This document shows positions 24,772 through 39,100 of a DNA stretch of 64,000 nt, piece after piece (the stretch's first letter is position 1; each line of letters starts with the position of its first letter). The translations under genes and the position numbers were made by a program. The DNA is taken from positions 886,061 through 950,060 of the forward strand of contig NW_014577078.1 in the NCBI RefSeq assembly GCF_000485595.1, written 5' to 3'. The DNA is from Priapulus caudatus (lineage: Eukaryota > Priapulida > Priapulimorpha > Priapulimorphida > Priapulidae). Below the pieces are notes generated by a model. It saw nothing but the letters and a program-made list of their open reading frames with translations. It ran no database searches and was not told where the DNA came from.

Positions 24772-26159
24772 ATGCTATGCAGTTTGGTCACTAAATTAGT
24801 GAGGTGTGCACGCATGATGCGCAGTCATTTCTGCGCATCGCATACACCTTGTATGCAAGAAGCAGGCATAGTAAAGGGGCATTCTATGCGGCCATACTGT
24901 AAATATTGCCCAGTTTAATTTTTTAAATGTTGGTTTTATTGAACGTACGTATGCGCATGCTGTGCGTGCAATAAAGTGACATTTTGAAGTGAGTTTTTCG
25001 GCTACTTACCGTACACCTACCCGGCGTATGGCGATGCATCAGGTTACTACAAGAATAAAATCTTTCAAGGGTGGCCATGTTTCTCCCATGGAATTTCCCA
25101 TGGTTTCTCTCGTAGATTGGTTCGCTGTCCTTAGATATAGTGTGGGGGCTATGCGGTGTAGGAAATACTAGAGGAGACGTTTCTGTCTAGCCATTTACTT
25201 TCTATTTAGCAGCGCAATTAGTGCAATTTTGGCAGCAGAAGCAGATGCTTTAACTTCAGCTGCATTTTCAGTTAATTAATGCTTTGTCAGATCAAATGTT
25301 GCTACCCTAAAAAACCAATGTCTAGGCTCATACTGCATGCAGTATTATACTTAGAACCTTCACCTAGTGTAGCTGTATAAAATTACTGGTTGCCTGATCG
25401 TTAGCATCATTAATAATATTCAGTAGCAATGCAATCTTGATTTGAGTCTGTAAAAAAGAGCAATTCACCAGTATTTAGGCTTGTTTAGGTCAGGTCTGTT
25501 CATAAACATTGTGGTAATTTCTAGTGATTATGTATGGGGTTGATTGATGCTTTGATTATAATATCAACTTTGGAAATCTGCCTCACACTTTGGGCTAGGA
25601 CGATTGAAAAACGACGTGTTTTAAGTGACCAGTTCAGCATCACATCCGTCAACAGTGATGAATGGGTCGGCATGCACATGAATAATTTTGTGCCCCACTA
25701 TATTATACCATTCCTATTTATAATTAAAGAAACAAGCGATTAATGCAAAAATTCAAGTAGCATTAGGGAAGGAAGATTTTTGTTAAATCGGTTAAATGAT
25801 GTAGTACATTATTGCGCCATATATCCAGTTGGCTTATACTGGGGAGGCGACTGACTATTAGCTCTAGTTTGTGGAAATCAAATTTCGGGCTGGCTGGCTC
25901 CAAGTGGCTTGAGTTCCTCACCGCATATTTCCCTACTGGCCAGAATTTACTACTTCTGCTGATCCGTCTGTTAGCTGACGCGAAATGGAATCTCCGCATG
26001 CTGCGGGATCGTCGCCCGATTCGAAGCTCTGACCAACATAGCCGGGGGTCTGTAACGTTGTCGCGTTGTCATTACAGATCCCATTACTTTGTAACAGGTT
26101 GGCATGGGAGGCGCAGTGGTTGATAAACAGTCGTGATTGTGGAAGAAAATGAAATAGCG

Positions 26160-26830
26160 CTGAGTCACTGCGCAAGCGTGTGGCACTAGCCTAACGAGTG
26201 GGACAGACGGTGGTGGCCGAAGACCAGACACACACAAAGCACAAGTGGCCGCGCGACGACAGAATTTGCAGGTCAATCTGAACTCGCGAATAATTGTCGT
26301 GCAGGCGTGGCTGACGCAAGCCGACCCCGTGTTTACGCGCGACCACCATCACGAGTGTAGCGCGCCGGGGTTGGCTACCTACCTACACACGGTGGGGCTG
26401 GCTACCTACCTACACACGGTGGCCTAGCGAGGGACGGCTGTTGACGCATATAGCAGCACCGTTAGTTGCCAGCGCCGTCGGCGAGCGCCGCGGATGCGCG
26501 CTAGTGTGAATTAGTAGCGCTTCCGGCGCCTGCAAGCCGCCGCTCCGATCTCGATATACGCTCGCTGCGCGGTTGCCTGACGACCAGAGCATCCGCGTGA
26601 ACCTAACGACGCCAGTGTCATCGCGAAGCCCAGCGTTGTCACGGACGTGGCGGATGCGAATTCATACGTGACGAGGTCGCTGCTCGTGTTTGTAGACCAC
26701 GCGGTGCCCTGTCGCACGTGTATATACCGCGTGACTAATGCGTGCTTGAGTGCGGCTCGCTTCTCCCCATTCCCCCCAAGCACCAGCGGTCACCGCGTTC
26801 AGCTAGTTATTGATCATATGGTTGTGAGAA
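26160..26830. promoter_or_regulatory. CpG-rich block upstream of LARP4
   Basis: Second GC/CpG-rich block, about 0.9-1.5 kb before exon 1. It includes a direct duplication GGCTACCTACCTACACACGG at about 26372 and 26399. Could hold the transcription start; no core element is decisive. Confidence 0.4.
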
Positions 26831-27099
26831 GATTTTACTTTCACTAGCTGTTTAGATCACTTAGTACCAAAGAAAGAGCTCAGGGGTAAAGTTAACATTG
26901 CATATGATAATGCGTATGTAGATATCACTCGGCAGAGCAGAGAACACGAGAGTCGGGACATATTGCTCGCATAAATTCCAGCGTAAGAACGCGAGAGAGA
27001 AGACAGTCGGCGATGGTGTGATTGGAGGAACCTGTAATGTTACCAGAAATCTATCGTGTTATAGAGTCTGCAGGCAGTCACTCTTCTAAATTAACATTA

Positions 27100-27290
27100 T
27101 AGACACATAGATGTATATATGAATATATAAATACAAAAAAGTCTAAAAGTATATAAGAAATATAAGGATATTATACTATAATTATAAAGATATAAATATA
27201 AAAGATATATAATATATATGTATTCTATATTCAAAAGATTTTAATATTATATTTAATTTACAACAGATATTTTATAATAGAGAATCCCTG
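27100..27290. repeat. AT-rich low-complexity tract
   Basis: TATA/ATAA-rich, almost without G or C, between the CpG-rich block and the 53-bp repeats. Confidence 0.8.
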
Positions 27291-27317
27291 GATATAATCT
27301 TGCCACCAGTAACGGAC

Positions 27318-27600
27318 TGTAGTTAGGTGCGCAATTGAAATCCAGCTAGTACGTACACGTTGTTAGGTGTGTAAACGTAAAATTTTATTCATAAAAACGA
27401 AACTTACTCCCCAGCTAGTACATGTTGTAAGGGGTGCAAGTGTAATTAATTTGACACTTGATCTCGGCTAGTACCTGTTGTTAGGTGGGCAAGTTTATCC
27501 ATTCTGAGATTTAGCACCAGGTAATACCCATTATTAGGAGTACAGGCGATTTAGTTTTGAACCACGCCCACAGAAAGTACCTGCTGTTAGGTGTGCTAGT
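27318..27600. repeat. Imperfect tandem repeat around GTTAGGTG, period about 53 bp
   Basis: Six GTTAGGTG-like cores at 27322, 27362, 27427, 27480, 27533 and 27586; the last four are exactly 53 bp apart. The fullest unit reads TAGTACCTGTTGTTAGGTG. The array ends about 40 bp before the open frame of LARP4 exon 1. Confidence 0.75.
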
Positions 27601-27725
27601 GGGGTTTCCTCTGAGACTCGCCACAGTCTCTGTATTAAAAGCGCACGCTGGTGTTGAACCGGCATACCACCAAGCTGGTGCTGCATCGCAAACCCACCAC
27701 TCTGGAGTGCAGCGGGGAAGAGCCT

Positions 27726-27956
27726 ATGAAGTGTGCACCATGCTCTAGGCCGACCAGTCTTCCATTGTCGGTCGCCGTGGATACGATCGGGAAGGTGACT
27801 CTGAAGCGCACACTGCGTGCTTCTTTTGGGGGTGCACACTCCGCCAGCAGCCCCATGCTGGAGAAGGCAGTGTCCCCCATAGAAGACCTCTTCCAGCCTG
27901 GCAGTGTGTACGTCTACTGCACAAACCTCAGCCCGAGATGCTACGTCATCAAAAAG
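27726..27956 (+). CDS. LARP4: LARP4 exon 1 (putative first coding exon)
   Basis: The frame is open from 27639 (after a TAA at 27636) and ends CYVIKK at a clean donor AAG|GTAGGA in phase 0, as exon 2 requires. Codon choice is rich in C/G third positions, as in the later exons. Two in-frame ATGs exist, at 27726 (MKCAPC, used here) and 27855 (MLEKAV); neither has a strong Kozak context. The 77 residues match no domain I recognise. Human LARP4 also splices a non-conserved first exon to the PAM2 exon just before the corresponding Val. An opposite-strand reading frame overlaps it but shows no protein character. The exon could instead begin at an upstream acceptor or be replaced by another first exon. 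Confidence 0.5.
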
Positions 27957-29207
27957 GTAGGATCGGTGTCGTGTGCAATGTTTACAGTTATATGATCGGA
28001 GGCTGGTCGGCGGAGTTAAAGGATAGTCTCCATCCACATTGTTAGGGCAGGTTGATGATCGTTATTGGGCGGGAAGAAGGTGTGTGTGTGGGGGGGGGGG
28101 TGCTATCAGTAAATCTGGTCATTTCTGTTGAATCACAATGACCAGCTGGCTACCTGTCTAATTGACTGATACTGATACTGATAGTAATATCTTGCAAGCC
28201 AATGCCTACTCTGGCAGTCGTTAGGTTTATTGATTTTGCTCAGACGAGCAAACACGCTTCTTGGCTTTGTTGCGCATCATTCAGATGGTATCCATTGTGA
28301 TGGTGTTAAATAATAGAATACCAGGACATGGTGTCAACAGCCATGCTGTAAGCATTGTTTGACCTGACTGTATATTGCAGGAAAATATTGATGTCAGACG
28401 TACTTGTTAATTCACACTGTGATAGTACAATGTAAACTACACCATATGGGATGTAGTATCGTTTGCTCAAAAAGGCCCACAGTACGGTTGGAAGGCAACT
28501 TGAACCAAAATCAAGTGGCTTTTAAGGCCACAGTTGTGATGAATATAGTTCTGTTCTAATAATTCTGTTTTTAGTACACAGACCTATAATCGTGACATTA
28601 AGGCGATGTCTCTTAATAAAGCATCGCCTTTAAAACGATGTATGTATTAGCAATCACATCAGTGCTTCAGTGATGAGTAGCCTATAGTAAGAATATTGAC
28701 ATTGGATAAGCAATGGAACGTGTGCTCGCTAGTGACTCCTGGTCAGTTGCTGCACTTGGCACTGTTAGATGATAATTTGATAGCGATTATGCTGTGCACA
28801 GACGGTGACAAGACCCATTTTGGAATCCATTTTGGATCCATTTTGGATCATTTGGAATTCATTTTGGATTGTGAATTTTGAATTCTGAATTTGAATTTTC
28901 ATTTTGAATTTTCATTTTGAATTTGGAACGTTAAAATTCTGCAAAAATGTTTTAATATGGATGGTCCGATAAAATGGTGACACGAGTTGGGATTTACAAA
29001 AGCCGTTGCAAACGGTTTTGCGCACAGGCACTTGGGACAGAGTCAGTAAAAACTGAAAATAATATGAACGCACATTCACAATTAATACTACCCCTCAATT
29101 ACACTTCCACTGTTGTGTCACTGTATATCAATTTGCTTTCACAAAAACTAATGCAGAACTAGCCGCTCCCGCACTCGCCGCTTCGAGTGTGCGGTGTCGC
29201 CATTGTA

Positions 29208-29253
<46 letters not shown>

Positions 29254-29533
29254 AAGGTGGGAAATTCTCTTACACGATTTTCGGCAACCGACGCGGGGCC
29301 ATTCGGACTCGTGAACGGTATACATTTCTGCAGAATGTGAAAGAACCGCCAAACTTTTGAGTTTGAAGTCACATTACAAAGGACTGTCGCACTTATCGGC
29401 CACGGTAGTTACATAGTTTATAACGTAATTTAGTACATAAAAAGTGGAGGTCGAGGAGGCGTGAAAAGTTTGTGAAATGTGAAAGAAGCGAGGAGTGATC
29501 GACGAAAATCGCGTAAGAGAGTTTCCCACCTTC

Positions 29534-29602
<69 letters not shown>

Positions 29603-32600
29603 AAGGTGGGAAATTCTCTTACACCATTTTCGGCAACCAACGCGGGGCCATTCGGACTCGTGAACGGTATACATTTCTGCAGAATGTGAAAGAACCGCCA
29701 AACTTCTGAGTTTGAAGTCACATTACAAAGGACTGTTGCACTTATCGGCCACGGTAGTTACATAGTTCTGTTCAGTGGACTATAGTGGGCAGAACGAGCC
29801 AAAAATGGAGGTCGAGGAGGCGTGAAAAGTTTGTGAAATGTGTAAGAAGCGAGGAGTGATCGAAGAAAATCGCGTAAGAGAGTTTCCTGCACCTTCTATA
29901 TATATATGACTACAATGGCGACACAGCACACTCGAAGCGGCGAGTGCGGGAGCGGCTAGTTCTGCATTAATTAGTTTTTGTGAAAGCAAGTTGATATACA
30001 GTGACACAACAGTGGAAGTGTAATTGAGGGGTAGTATTTGGGAATGTGCGTTCATATTATTTTAAATTTTTACTGACTGTCCCATTTCCACGGCAATGCA
30101 CCACTGCATGGCCTGGTGGGAGTGGATCAGTGGATCTGGTGGCAGATATGGTGGCCTAGCTGCAGGGGCCAGATTGCGTACCCGTTGGCCTGGTGGTTTT
30201 GCGTACTGGTTCACGGTTTCAGTGTTTTAGTGTTTCGGCGATGTACGCATACCATGAGTGTATACATATGTGCCACGGTTACTTGTGCAGAATTTGCAAG
30301 TATACAAATTAAATTACATAATTGCCATAAGGTGTGAGTGATCTAGAGTAAAGGAGACCTGTTTTCCCGAACATGTAACACCTTAATCACCGGTTAAAGT
30401 CACCGGATAGGTAGCAGGAACAGATTCGCTGAACATGTATTAATCCGCTTTACGTGCATGGTAGGCTAAATAATAATTGCCACCTGCATTGCAAGGTGAC
30501 AGTGCGTGGGAGTGGATACATCATTATTACCTGTATTGTAAGCATGGTGGTGACAGTGGATAGGAGTCGGTATATATNNNNNNNNNNAATATATATATAT
30601 TAATACATATATATATATATATGATTGTTGGCTGCATTGCGGGGATGGTGGCGTGACTATACTTGGGGGATCGAGTATTCATTAACTTGATGACATGCCA
30701 ATTGCAGTGACGTGACAACGACATGAAACGACATAATACGGCAACGACATGACAGTCAATTGGCTGGCTTGTATCATAGCTACGATGAATCGTTGGTGGT
30801 ATACGTGTCAGTGGAATTAAAAGTGTGCTGTATATAGGGCTGCTACACATATGGCGTATAAGTGCAGGACTGTAGCTATATATCGCCACACTCGCACATA
30901 AAAGATGGATATATACATTAAAACTATATGGGAATTGTTAATTCATTCCAAATTATTAATTCATGCCTATTTTCTTTACAATTTTATCATGCAGCATATT
31001 TTTTATTTTATAATTCCCTGCATTAATGTGATTAGTGTAAAGTCCTCTACTCTAGCTATCATGATGACATAATTTGATGGAACAAATAATTTAAAATATG
31101 TCGTTATCATGGGTAAAATCCTACTAAACTAATCGATGATCTATAACTAGCTTCTGGTATTTTGGCACTAGTTGCCAATAATGTCTACCCTCCTCACCCC
31201 ACCCTCCCCAAGCGAAGAGGCAGCAGAGGTGATGGCATTGCCCATGAATCAAAACAAAAATGCATCGACAAATTTCTAAATAAATTTTCAATGTGTTTTT
31301 CATTAATGTAAAAAGTAAATATGAGTATTTACCAAGAATGATGCCTATGCGATATATGTGAAGTATTACGTTTGTGTGCTACAGTTTTGTTATCGTCTAG
31401 TATAAATACTGATTGCATTCGCCATATAGAGTGATATTATATTGCTAGTGTCTTAATCCATATGGATGAGTTATATACGTCAATATCATACATTGCCTGT
31501 CATACGTCTAATATTTATTCCTCTGTGGATGGAAGAAAATTGAGTTCGTAATCAGTATACCTCTGAGGTTTCTGTTAACTTCATGGCTATGCTCAGGCTG
31601 CCCTTATTCTTACACACAATTTGCACACAAGAATTTAGTATGGTTACTATACTTTTTGCGTGCATAGAATTAAAATTAGCAATACAATAGTAATGAAGTT
31701 AAGAATGTATAATACGTATTAATTAATAGATTAATTAATGATGTAGTAATACATATAAAGTGTAAACATAATTATTCACATTCTGGAATAGACTGAGCCG
31801 GGGTTATCGACATTACGGTTTGTTTAACCATTGGCATATTAATCACACGTTCTGTCGTTTACTAACATAATAAAACAATTAATAACCCTTTTAGTATAGC
31901 ATTTGTTTTATCAATCTACTCTATCAATCTATTCTGCTCCATGAAAGAAGAGAATCACGTCTGATAGCACCTAAAAAAGCACGGGAATTGAAATTAGTAC
32001 ATAGAAATGGCTTCTCAAGTTCAGTTCTGGAGAAAATGTATTGCACGCAACATCGTCCATGGTATCAAGTGATCCAATTTACCTCGACAAAAATTCAAAA
32101 AGACAAAAAGCTTCGCTGCATGACGCTCTACGGGGCGGAAGCAGTGACATTTTATAGCTAATGACGATTGGCATGTGGGTGAAATTATTATTTTTTTTGA
32201 CAGTGTGTGTTTTATCATAGAACAAGACCCTCACAGTACGAGGTAGCACTAGCAGCGCCATTACGCTATTTCATCCATATGTTAGTTATGAATAGCCTAC
32301 TATAGGCGAGAAAGGTAATGGATTTTCGTGCCGGAGAGACTGGACACGTGAATGCTGCTGATGCGTGGAGAGGCACGTGGGTTGATCGTTGGTGTGGGTG
32401 TGTAGGAAACAAGACTGATGACCCAGCAGCAGCAGTGTGTTCGTGCGCGTGGGTGTGTGAGTCCTGCGGGTTGTAAGTGACATGAGCACTTTAATACCAG
32501 CAGCGAGGCAGGCTGGAGAATCCATGAATGAAATCTGCTGAATGATGGAGGCATGTGGGCAGGGAGGCTGGCCTGTCACGTGTCGCATTGCTAGTATTGA

Positions 32601-35600
32601 TCCGCTATCAGAATGGCTGGCGGATCAATACCTGCTGTGCGTGCGTGGGTGATGTTCTCCCTCGTGGGTGTGTGTGTGTGCTTGCGTGCGTGCGTGCGTG
32701 CGTGTGCTTTGCCGTGCGGCAGTGCGTGCGTGGCCGTGCGTGCGTTGTGGTGCCTAGCGTCTTATGCGTGGCCGCGGGCGGGAGTCCGCCCCGGTGCGCG
32801 CGGCAGAGATGTTTTGTTTTTCAAGGTGTGTGCCATGTGGCCACGTGGTATGCGCATGCGAGCGTGCGTATACGTGCTTGGATGCTGCCTAGTGGCCGCT
32901 TACAAGTATGGTGGGTGTATATAGGATGGACGATGATGTTTTATGTTGAGGGGCATGCGGGCGCGTAGGTGGCGTGTCGCAATAGCAACAGCTTAATAGA
33001 AATTGCGCATTTTGACCTTTAACTACTTACTGCAGCAGCCCCCGTGTATTACCGTTAAATGGTCATTTATCGGCAGCTGCTGGTCAAAAGACTGCCTCCT
33101 ACACACCTATAATTGATTTACAGATATTAGTTTTATGAGAGCCAGAGGGCAGCACCCTTACGATAGCGCCTGTCTGGTGTTTTGAGGTCATACCTGTTTT
33201 TTCTTCGTTTACGGAAGCGAACTCTAGTGATTACGATAATAGAGATTCAGGTCCATATTAAAGTCTCGACGTCGCGAAAATCTACTGTATTCCTTATCTG
33301 GATTTTTGTAGCAAATGTTTGATGAAATAGCGGTAAAAATGATAGAAAATATTGATAAAAGACTGTGCTGCTATCTCGTATTATAATGCGCATATATATA
33401 TTCAGGTGCTATAACGTATCACTAAAATGAAACCCGTCAACATGGCAACTGTCGTTAGATATATACGCATGTAGTGTACGGGCTGTCGAAGCGCCTGGAT
33501 ATACGAATGTTCTTTTTGTTAAAGTGTAATTTACTCTTAGGTAACACTTAAAGTATTTAGTTACGTAATTAACAGACATGGTCTTCTGAGTATTATTTTT
33601 AGATTACCTACATCATTTGATGCCAAAAACAATATTAGTTGCACTAAAACTTGGCTAAATGTGTTTTCTTGTGATGGAGAAACTGATAGAATGAAAGAGA
33701 TACTGATAGAAACTGGAGAAGATGATAGATAAAATATTGTTGAGGTGCCTGGAATCCGTCAAGAAACTTGAATCATTGTGAGCTCATGCTGTATATATGA
33801 TTTATGATGGGGCTAACTCAAGTAAGAGACACGTGACGTTAAAGGGCCGGACACACTAGGCGATGGCATCGGGCGATGTAATCGCCCGATTCTATCGCGC
33901 GAGTCGAGTGGACACACTAGGCGATTAAATCGGGCGATTTACACGCAGCGTCGTTGTGCTGAAAAAAAAATACATTGTGATTTCGCGCATTGTGTCTGAG
34001 CGCATTGTGTTCACTCTGGTTCAGTCATCAGAAATTATGCATGTGCTTGTTGTTCATTGGCTGATGAATTGTACAATCGGGCGATGTTATCGCCGGCCGC
34101 GGACACACTAGGCGATGGCATCGGCCGATGGCATCGGGCGATAATATCAAAACGTTTTGATCTGTGCGATGGCATCGGCCGATGAAATCGGCGGCGATTG
34201 AGTGGACACACTAGGCGATTTTCACGGCGATTACATCGCCTAGTGTGTCCGGCCCTTAATAAAGGTATAAACATTTCGTAAATATGTTATATTTCTATAA
34301 TTTCTATTCTTGATTTTTATTAGCTCTTAGAATTATATTTGTTAGATCTATGTTAATGGTATGATATAAAATATCTGATATATATGGTATCAAATTATGA
34401 TAGGTAGCACGATCAAGTTCATATATAAAATTATTCACAAATTTTGCTGTAATACTAATAGCAGAATTCTTTTATATTATAAATATGTTTTTTGTGCTAT
34501 CAATATATGCTAGAATTTTGATACAATTTCCTTATTGCGTAAGTATTGGTATATATATACTTTTTTAACGTAATAGTTGTAATAATTCTCAATGCTATTT
34601 TATGTGTAATTACTTTTATATAAGTATGCTTTTACATTTGGTACCGACCTATTTATATAAAAATGTTGATGCATTGCAATTTACTTTAATAATGGAATTT
34701 AAATAATAAATCTCAGCAGTTATATTCATAATGCTTAAGGTGCTAAAAGATTCAAAACTACATTTTTTAACTGTATTTAAATGGGTTAATCCTACAAGAT
34801 ATTTTGTTAACAGCAACTTCACCCACCAATTTCCGAGTTTGTTTGGCGATGAAAAAATATGTATTATCTGTAAACAGACTATAATCACGGGTTTAATAAT
34901 TCACTAGTGATAAGGTTGGATTTTTTGTTTAGCTCGCATGGTTTCAAGTTTCAACCAGAGACTATTCACTATGGTTACGAGAAAACGATGAGTGTTTCAA
35001 TAGCGCGCCCTAATGATTAGAGAAGTGCACAGCTTCGCCCTCGAGTGCTTCATGTAGCCATCTGCTGTATGTCTGAACTACATATTGGGCAGTATATATT
35101 GAAAAAGCTTTTTTAATAATGCTTCGTAAGATTGCATCTCGCATCGCCTATATACCTCTGTTGACACTTGCTGTGTTATAGGAAGGTTTTGATTCGTTGC
35201 CTTTGTAACCGCCTGCCACTGACATCAACAGAAGCAATAGAATTTGGGTTGTCATAGCAACCAACTGTGCCTCCATGGTCGCTGCAGATTTTTTACAAGC
35301 CTGTCTGTAAATTAAAGCCCACGTGCAAAAATCCCACATAAGCAACGTGACAACTGTGAGTTAGTAACAGCTGCGAGGATGATGGAGGCAGTGATAATAG
35401 CAAGAATGATGGCGATGATGATGAGAATGACGCGCGGCAATGACAGGAATGACTATATTGTACTCCGTGAGATTTGTGATTTCGTGCTAATGTCAGAAGC
35501 AAGTTTGCAACATATAAGTATACCTAGAGTTGCCTCATTAGTAGCTGATGTCCCCAGTCACATTATGGGTGGTATTGAAAGCGATTAAAACAATGGTGCC

Positions 35601-36553
35601 ACTACCACATTTTACCTGTTTTCTGAAACTGGAACATAATAGACTCATAGAGCAATTTGATAATTTTTTTATTCTTATATTATAATTTTCACAGTCTTAC
35701 CCAAGCTTTAGCAAGGAACTAGCCATTAACGTGGAGTATAGGACTTATACGTTATATATTCAACATGAGGAAATGTTCCTATTTATGGTCGAATCTTAAC
35801 CCTTTTCTTGAGTTTGCGAGAGGGAGAAGTTTATCAATTTCACGCGATTTTACTAAATTTTCACTTGAAGTTTTGAGTGCCATGTAAGTTGCATGTCAGT
35901 TGGAATGAAATTGATTAAACTACTTTGCTGTCGTATTGTCATAAAATACGTTTGTACATGCCATGGTTGGCCAGCTTTTTAGTTCTGCCGACGTTTAATT
36001 TTATAGTTGAAGCTGTGGTTGACAGGCAGAACAGGCATGACAGAGATTTACTACTAGCGCTAAATAAGCATTTTATCCTAATACGCATAGTACATGTGAC
36101 CTAGGAACTCTTGCAGTTTCTCGGATTCTGAAATGAAAGCAAAATTGCTGATCGACATGCTCTGACTAGCAAACTCTTCAGAACAGAACAAACTTTCAAA
36201 CTTCATCGAGTTCAGATTCATTTTATGACCAGTCAATGGCGATTAACTGACAACCAAGTTCACTACAACTAGCTATGCTATTAGAACTTCAACGCATGGT
36301 AAATTGCGGAAATATCTGCATTGCTATCTGAACGACGTTTAGCGAAGGAGATCTGCGGTCGTATGTCGCAATGTATATATACTGTTCGAGTTCCCCTGCT
36401 GTGTGTTACTGTGAGTGTGAGCGCTTCCCGTGATGTACACTTGTACCTTTTGCATATGGGTATGAATACGTATACAAAATTACAAATATCTAGACATAAT
36501 ATTACGTGTACACATTTATACATACAGATGTGTAGAAAGACAGTCTCTCTCTG

Positions 36554-36596
<43 letters not shown>

Positions 36597-38769
36597 ACCT
36601 CCTCAGTCACACTCACTGCACCGTTCACTCACTTCTCGTCTCTCTAGTCTCTCATCCCGTCGGTCTGCATGTCGCTCCTCTCTCTCTCTCTTTCTCTCTC
36701 TCTCTCTTTCTCTCACACCCATGTAGCTATCTCTCCCTTCCCGCTTCCTTTCTGTAATTGTAAAATTGGTAACATAATGAAGGTAGGGAAACCCTCACGT
36801 AGTGGAACTACTTGCTTATTGACAGCTAGCACTCAGATAATTGTTGTACATGAGCAGCTTCTGTCCAGCTACAGGACCGACTTATCAGCTGCTGTGTTGC
36901 CATGACAACATACGGGCAGAGCGGACTGCTAGTATTTATTTCCGTGTTCCCATTAATTGAAGTCAAGTTCACGGGATGAATGTGGCTTGTGGTAAAAAGG
37001 ACGAGTAGTATATGCTATCAGTGGCATAAACTAAGTTTGCTGACTTTATTACAAATATAATTGATAATATATGATAGATAATATTATAAATTTATTATAT
37101 ATGTTATTAAAAGTCTGCAGCAGTAAATGGTAAATTAACGCCGGGATTTGGAAAGAAGAAAGGGATTGGCAACTAAGGTAATTATAATAAATAGAGCAGA
37201 ATTGTGTCAGAAGCTATTTACGAGAAATCGAGCGGGCTGTTGGTGTATAAAGTGATTGGGAAGAATTAGAGCGAGAGGATAACAGAGCCGCGTTGATGGA
37301 AGATAGATTAGGAAGGTGGGTGTGTTGATGAGAAATATGAGCAGTGCGAGTCTCGATGATATATTTGGCACGAATGGAGTGGGTGGATGACACTGACAGT
37401 GACAGTAGGTGGTGGACGTTTAGATTAGGGATTTAAGGCTGTCCTTAATGAACTTAATGAAATATCAATTTGATTGGCATAGTAATGGAGGATTTTAAAA
37501 TGAGAAATAACTGGAGAAAGTGACCGAGGTATTTATTTGAAAAATGTAGAGGACGCGTGACTGAGGAATCAATAAGGATTAGCAAGGGAAAATGACTGAG
37601 GTATCGATAAGTAGAGGGGGAGTGGCTAATGTATCTACGAGGGATAGTGAGGCACAGAGATCTATGTAGACTAATGGGACATGGAGAGTGGGAGTAGCTA
37701 TATATAGTACTGATTAGATTACAATTGCAAAGGAATAATCAGGGCTGATAATGGAGGTTTATAAGAATCATTACGTTCCTTATTACGAATCATTATTATA
37801 AGAGTTACAATTACAATAACATTTTGCATGCTGCACAAATGAACTAAAATATTCAGTGGGAGAGGATTATAGGGTTGAAATGGTAGTGATGCTGTACTAA
37901 TAGTATTTTACTAACATTTATTGTACTAGTCAGGAAAACCAATCGAGGCCATATTTGCGATTTGAGACTATCAGTTTGTAGTGATTGCTTGTATTGATTT
38001 TACAGCAAATGTATGCAGCTTTGCATAAAAAAGTACTGTTCGTGAAAGATTTTGTTCTCTGAGTTTTAGAAAGCACATCATTAAAACAGTTGACAGTTTT
38101 GTCCATTGCGATGAATTATCAATGGGTACGTCAGTTTGTGGATACATGTGAATTCTAGATGCCCAGTTATTCGTCGTCGAAATACATGTACCTCATGTGA
38201 ATTTTAGTTCATAATTAATGTAAAAGAATTTTGTTATATGCTCATGTGTTTAAATATCAGACTCAAAATGATGTTGTGTTATAATTCTTATTATATCGTA
38301 TTTACTTACCTGTACCAGGATTATTCTTGGTCATATTACTTACGCGATTAAATATAATTAATTGCAACTATAGATAGCAACCAGTGACGTGGTCAAAGAA
38401 GTTGAAGCTAGGAAGATGGCAGTTCGAAGAAATTGAGCAATCTGAACATGTGACAAAATAGCACCAAAAGCCAATTAACTTCTATTGATGTTGATATTGA
38501 TAGGCTGTTGTTTGTATAGTGCGTAATATGCAACACATGACAGGCACATTAAAAAAATGCGTGATGAAGTCCGAATGTTGAACCTATATAATATTGATAC
38601 AGACATGCTACTGCTAGTAGTAGTTTTGCAATACATCCTGTGTATACCGTATATATATGCAGTTTATTACTATAAAAATGTATATATATAATATGACTGT
38701 TTGGTTAGGTATAAATCAGACTTTTGTAAACCAGGACTGGCTGGGTTTTCAGAATTACTTCCATGACTG

Positions 38770-38804
<35 letters not shown>

Positions 38805-39068
38805 AGTCATGGAAGTAATTCTGAAAACCCAGCCAGTCCTGGTTTACAAAAGTCTGATTTATACCTAACCAAACAGTCAAAGCTATAAAAATGAATCAGT
38901 ATACTGCTCAAGTTACCAATCCCGGAATGAGGGATGGACTGGCTCCGAAAACTTCTTCTGCGGAACGGAGCTAACAAGAATTAGTAATAGTTCTAATGAA
39001 CCAATAACTAAATAAATAAAAAATATATACATGTATGTGCGTGCGTGCGTGCGTGCGCGTGCGTGTGG

Positions 39069-39100
<32 letters not shown>

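Larger units (their letters stand above)
29023..30083. mobile_element. Family A hAT-like element, split by nested insertions
   Basis: The left end CACAGGCACTTGGGACAG and the adjoining 180 bp match the inverted right half of 15793-16079. The matching inverted half lies at 29905-30083, where the last TIR bases are lost (ACTGACTGTCCCATTTCC). Its central TA tract has been expanded and holds two copies of another element. Confidence 0.8.

Noticed and set aside
27534-28037. 167-codon reading frame on the minus strand
   Set aside because: It mirrors the plus-strand exon 1 frame, shows no domain, and codon bias and the splice donor favour the plus strand.
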